DNA from: Spirochaetota bacterium
GTDB lineage: Bacteria > Spirochaetota > UBA4802 > UBA5550
Length of the DNA stretch: 7,151 bases
Assembly: GCA_022704585.1 (NCBI GenBank)
Contig: JAKJGD010000101.1
Coordinates: 1 to 7,151, forward strand
Direction: 5' to 3'
Part shown: piece after piece, positions 6,082 through 7,151 of the stretch
How positions within the stretch are numbered: the first letter of the stretch is position 1
Layout: each line of letters starts with the position of its first letter
Notes under the pieces: model-generated
Told to the model about the DNA's origin: nothing
Seen by the model: the letters and a program-made list of their open reading frames with translations, nothing else
Databases searched by the model: none
Position numbers and translations under genes: made by a program

Positions 6082-6873
6082 TCAGCCGATAATGAAGCCC
6101 CGCATCGACACGGTGCCGTTCTGAATCCCTTCATGGAAGAATTCCACACGGTCCGTCTCCTCGCGGAGCGAGAGGGCGTAAAGCATCGGGATATAGTGGT
6201 CGCTCGTCGGCGCTGCCAGGGCCATGTTCCTGCCCAGGCTTTTGTACTCGACAAGGGCCCGGTGGTCGCCGGCCAGGATGAGCGACTTCAGCTTCTCGTC
6301 GATATCGACGGCCCAGTCGTGGGGCTCCGCCTCCATGTCATACTCCATCATGTTCAGGTTGTGGACCATGTTGCCGCTCCCGATCACCAGTATGCCGTTC
6401 CGGCGAAGGGCGGTGAGGCGGCGGCCCAGCTCGTAGTGTGACCGCGGGTCCATGCCCGGGTCGAAGCCCATCTCGAACACGGGCACGTCCGCGTCCGGGA
6501 AAAGGTGCACAAGCACCGCCCAGGACGCATGGTCGATCCCCCATTCCGGGGTGCAGGTGACCATGTATTTTGCGGTGCGCGAGACGAACTGTGCCTCGTC
6601 CGGCGCGCCAGGGCAGGGGTACTTCACCGCGTACAGTTCGGGCGGGAATCCGAAAAAGTCGTAGATCTGCTCCGGGTTCTTCGCGCAGTTCACGACCGGC
6701 GATTTCGCAAGCCAGTGCGCCGAAACCACCATGATCGCTCTCGGTCGCGGCAGCTCTCCGCCCAGCTTCCTGAGGGCGCGGGTGTAGCCGTTGTCCGTGA
6801 CGGCGTTCATGGGTGAGCCGTGTCCTACGAAGAGGACCGGCATTAAAGGCGATGATGAATTCATGGTACTCAT
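6082..6873 (-). CDS. ygiD: LigB-superfamily extradiol dioxygenase, 4,5-DOPA dioxygenase (YgiD/DODA) type
   Basis: This 263-residue protein belongs to the class III extradiol ring-cleavage fold. E. coli YgiD and plant DODA cleave DOPA or related catechols with a metal held by histidines. Likely ligands are present: His18 (GHGSPMN), His53 (VSAHWL), His171 (GSGNMVHNL) and His226 (TSDHYIP), with an active-site His115 (GIDHASWAVL). Length fits the family at about 260. I chose ATG6873. An in-frame GTG at 6880-6882 adds three residues, and ATGs at 6864 and 6843 are also possible. No clear Shine-Dalgarno precedes any of them, so the start is uncertain by up to 13 residues. The stop lies 3 bp from the aldehyde dehydrogenase stop in convergent orientation. 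The native substrate of most bacterial members is unknown, so activity on DOPA itself is inferred from family only. Confidence 0.93.
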   Translation of the reverse strand: MSTMNSSSPLMPVLFVGHGSPMNAVTDNGYTRALRKLGGELPRPRAIMVVSAHWLAKSPVVNCAKNPEQIYDFFGFPPELYAVKYPCPGAPDEAQFVSRTAKYMVTCTPEWGIDHASWAVLVHLFPDADVPVFEMGFDPGMDPRSHYELGRRLTALRRNGILVIGSGNMVHNLNMMEYDMEAEPHDWAVDIDEKLKSLILAGDHRALVEYKSLGRNMALAAPTSDHYIPMLYALSLREETDRVEFFHEGIQNGTVSMRGFIIG

Positions 6874-6897
6874 GGTGAACACGAATGTCCGGAACGT

Positions 6898-6926
6898 GTG
6901 TTAATCACGAATGATCTGTCGTTCAA
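6898..6926 (-). promoter_or_regulatory. Weak promoter candidate for the extradiol dioxygenase
   Basis: Read on the minus strand, TTGAAC (6926-6921) and TAACAC (6903-6898) are separated by 17 bp. The -35 box is fair and the -10 box poor. Transcription would begin about 15-20 nt before the possible start codons, giving a very short leader, which agrees with the lack of a Shine-Dalgarno sequence. This is the best match between the hairpin at 6943-6977 and the gene, not a firm call. Confidence 0.22.
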
Positions 6927-6942
6927 ACCGGTTGTTGAAAAT

Positions 6943-6977
6943 CGCTGCCGCCGCCGCTTGGGGCGGCGGCGGCAGCG
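6943..6977 (-). terminator. GC-rich stem-loop, probable terminator of the zinc-ribbon gene
   Basis: Perfect 15-bp arms (6943-6957 and 6963-6977), almost all G and C with a CCG triplet run, enclose a 5-nt loop. On the minus strand the stem is followed by ATTTTC, a short T-run. It lies about 80 bp beyond the zinc-ribbon stop codon and before the dioxygenase gene, the expected place to separate two minus-strand transcripts. The T-run is short, so it could instead be a dispersed hairpin element or a 3'-end stabiliser. Confidence 0.6.
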
Positions 6978-7056
6978 TGGATCTTTCTCTGTAGTGCAAC
7001 AATCGTTCGTTTTACGATATACTGAAACGTGCTGCGGGTATTTCCTGGATGGGGTT

Positions 7057-7151
7057 TTAGTATCCCTTTCTTTTTTTATAGCAATCCTTGCAGTAAACCG
7101 GCCTGCCTTCAGCGGGCTTGAACGGAACTTCGCAGTCCTTTCCGCAATCTG
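7057..7151 (-). CDS. CxxC-x17-CxxC zinc-ribbon protein, C-terminal fragment
   Basis: Reading the minus strand from the right edge gives 30 residues and a TAA at 7059-7057. They begin DCGKDCEVPFKP and continue through GRPVYCKDCYKKRKGY. This matches the small zinc-ribbon domain with CxxC-x17-CxxC spacing found at the ends of many short bacterial proteins. The second, third and fourth ligands are visible, with exactly 17 residues between the second and third. The first Cys should lie just beyond the edge, and the split codon xCA fits a small residue in the expected place. An additional Cys in GKDC is unusual against the common GKEF. The tail KKRKGY is basic. The domain is thought to bind zinc, and no reaction is known to me. 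The rest of the protein is outside the window. Confidence 0.75.
   Translation of the reverse strand, partial: DCGKDCEVPFKPAEGRPVYCKDCYKKRKGY

Noticed and set aside
4465..6873. A dedicated catechol cleavage pathway formed by dioxygenase plus aldehyde dehydrogenase
   Set aside because: Ring cleavage can yield semialdehydes, but the genes converge and are not an operon, no other pathway gene is present, and the dehydrogenase does not look like the usual hydroxymuconic-semialdehyde enzyme.
7002..7018. Inverted repeat ATCGT-N7-ACGAT between the hairpin and the zinc-ribbon gene
   Set aside because: The 5-bp A/T-containing arms are within chance expectation, and it has no T-run or promoter context.

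Overview
The window holds four complete protein genes, two genes cut by its edges, and one long non-coding regulatory region. Coding DNA is GC-rich, about 63% G+C in a 60-bp stretch of the ligase gene that I counted. The set (NAD-dependent DNA ligase, apolipoprotein N-acyltransferase, a CxxC-x17-CxxC zinc ribbon) points to a Gram-negative or diderm bacterium. The ligase and Lnt variants (LGN for LDN, WSE for WPE) made me think of spirochaetes or another environmental diderm lineage. That is a weak impression and not a taxonomic assignment. I saw no rRNA, tRNA, CRISPR array, transposase or phage gene.

Left block (1-4070, + strand): the C-terminal end of a patatin-like phospholipase, then ligA 31 bp downstream, then lnt overlapping ligA by 8 bp. 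These three look co-transcribed and pair phospholipid/lipoprotein envelope chemistry with DNA strand sealing. lnt ends in three consecutive in-frame stop codons.

Regulatory region (4065-4464): 400 bp without a gene. It contains a 140-bp stretch of only about 11% G+C, two promoter candidates, and five exact copies of the hexamer GTTATC/GATAAC. Two of these copies lie in a direct repeat 22 bp apart. Two further inverted repeats sit just before the next ribosome binding site. This layout suggests a regulated promoter for the downstream aldehyde dehydrogenase.

Right block (4465-7151): an aldehyde dehydrogenase of the broad BADH/SSADH/diapolycopene-dialdehyde type (+) converges, with a 3-bp gap, on a LigB-superfamily DODA-type extradiol dioxygenase (ygiD-like, - strand). 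Beyond it lie a perfect 15-bp GC-rich hairpin (probable terminator for the - strand) and the C-terminal end of a small zinc-ribbon protein entering from the right edge.

I do not see a clearly new multi-gene system. The points most worth a second look are the AT-rich promoter region with its repeated operator-like motif, and the ligase, whose last helix-hairpin-helix is degenerate inside a local GC dip.
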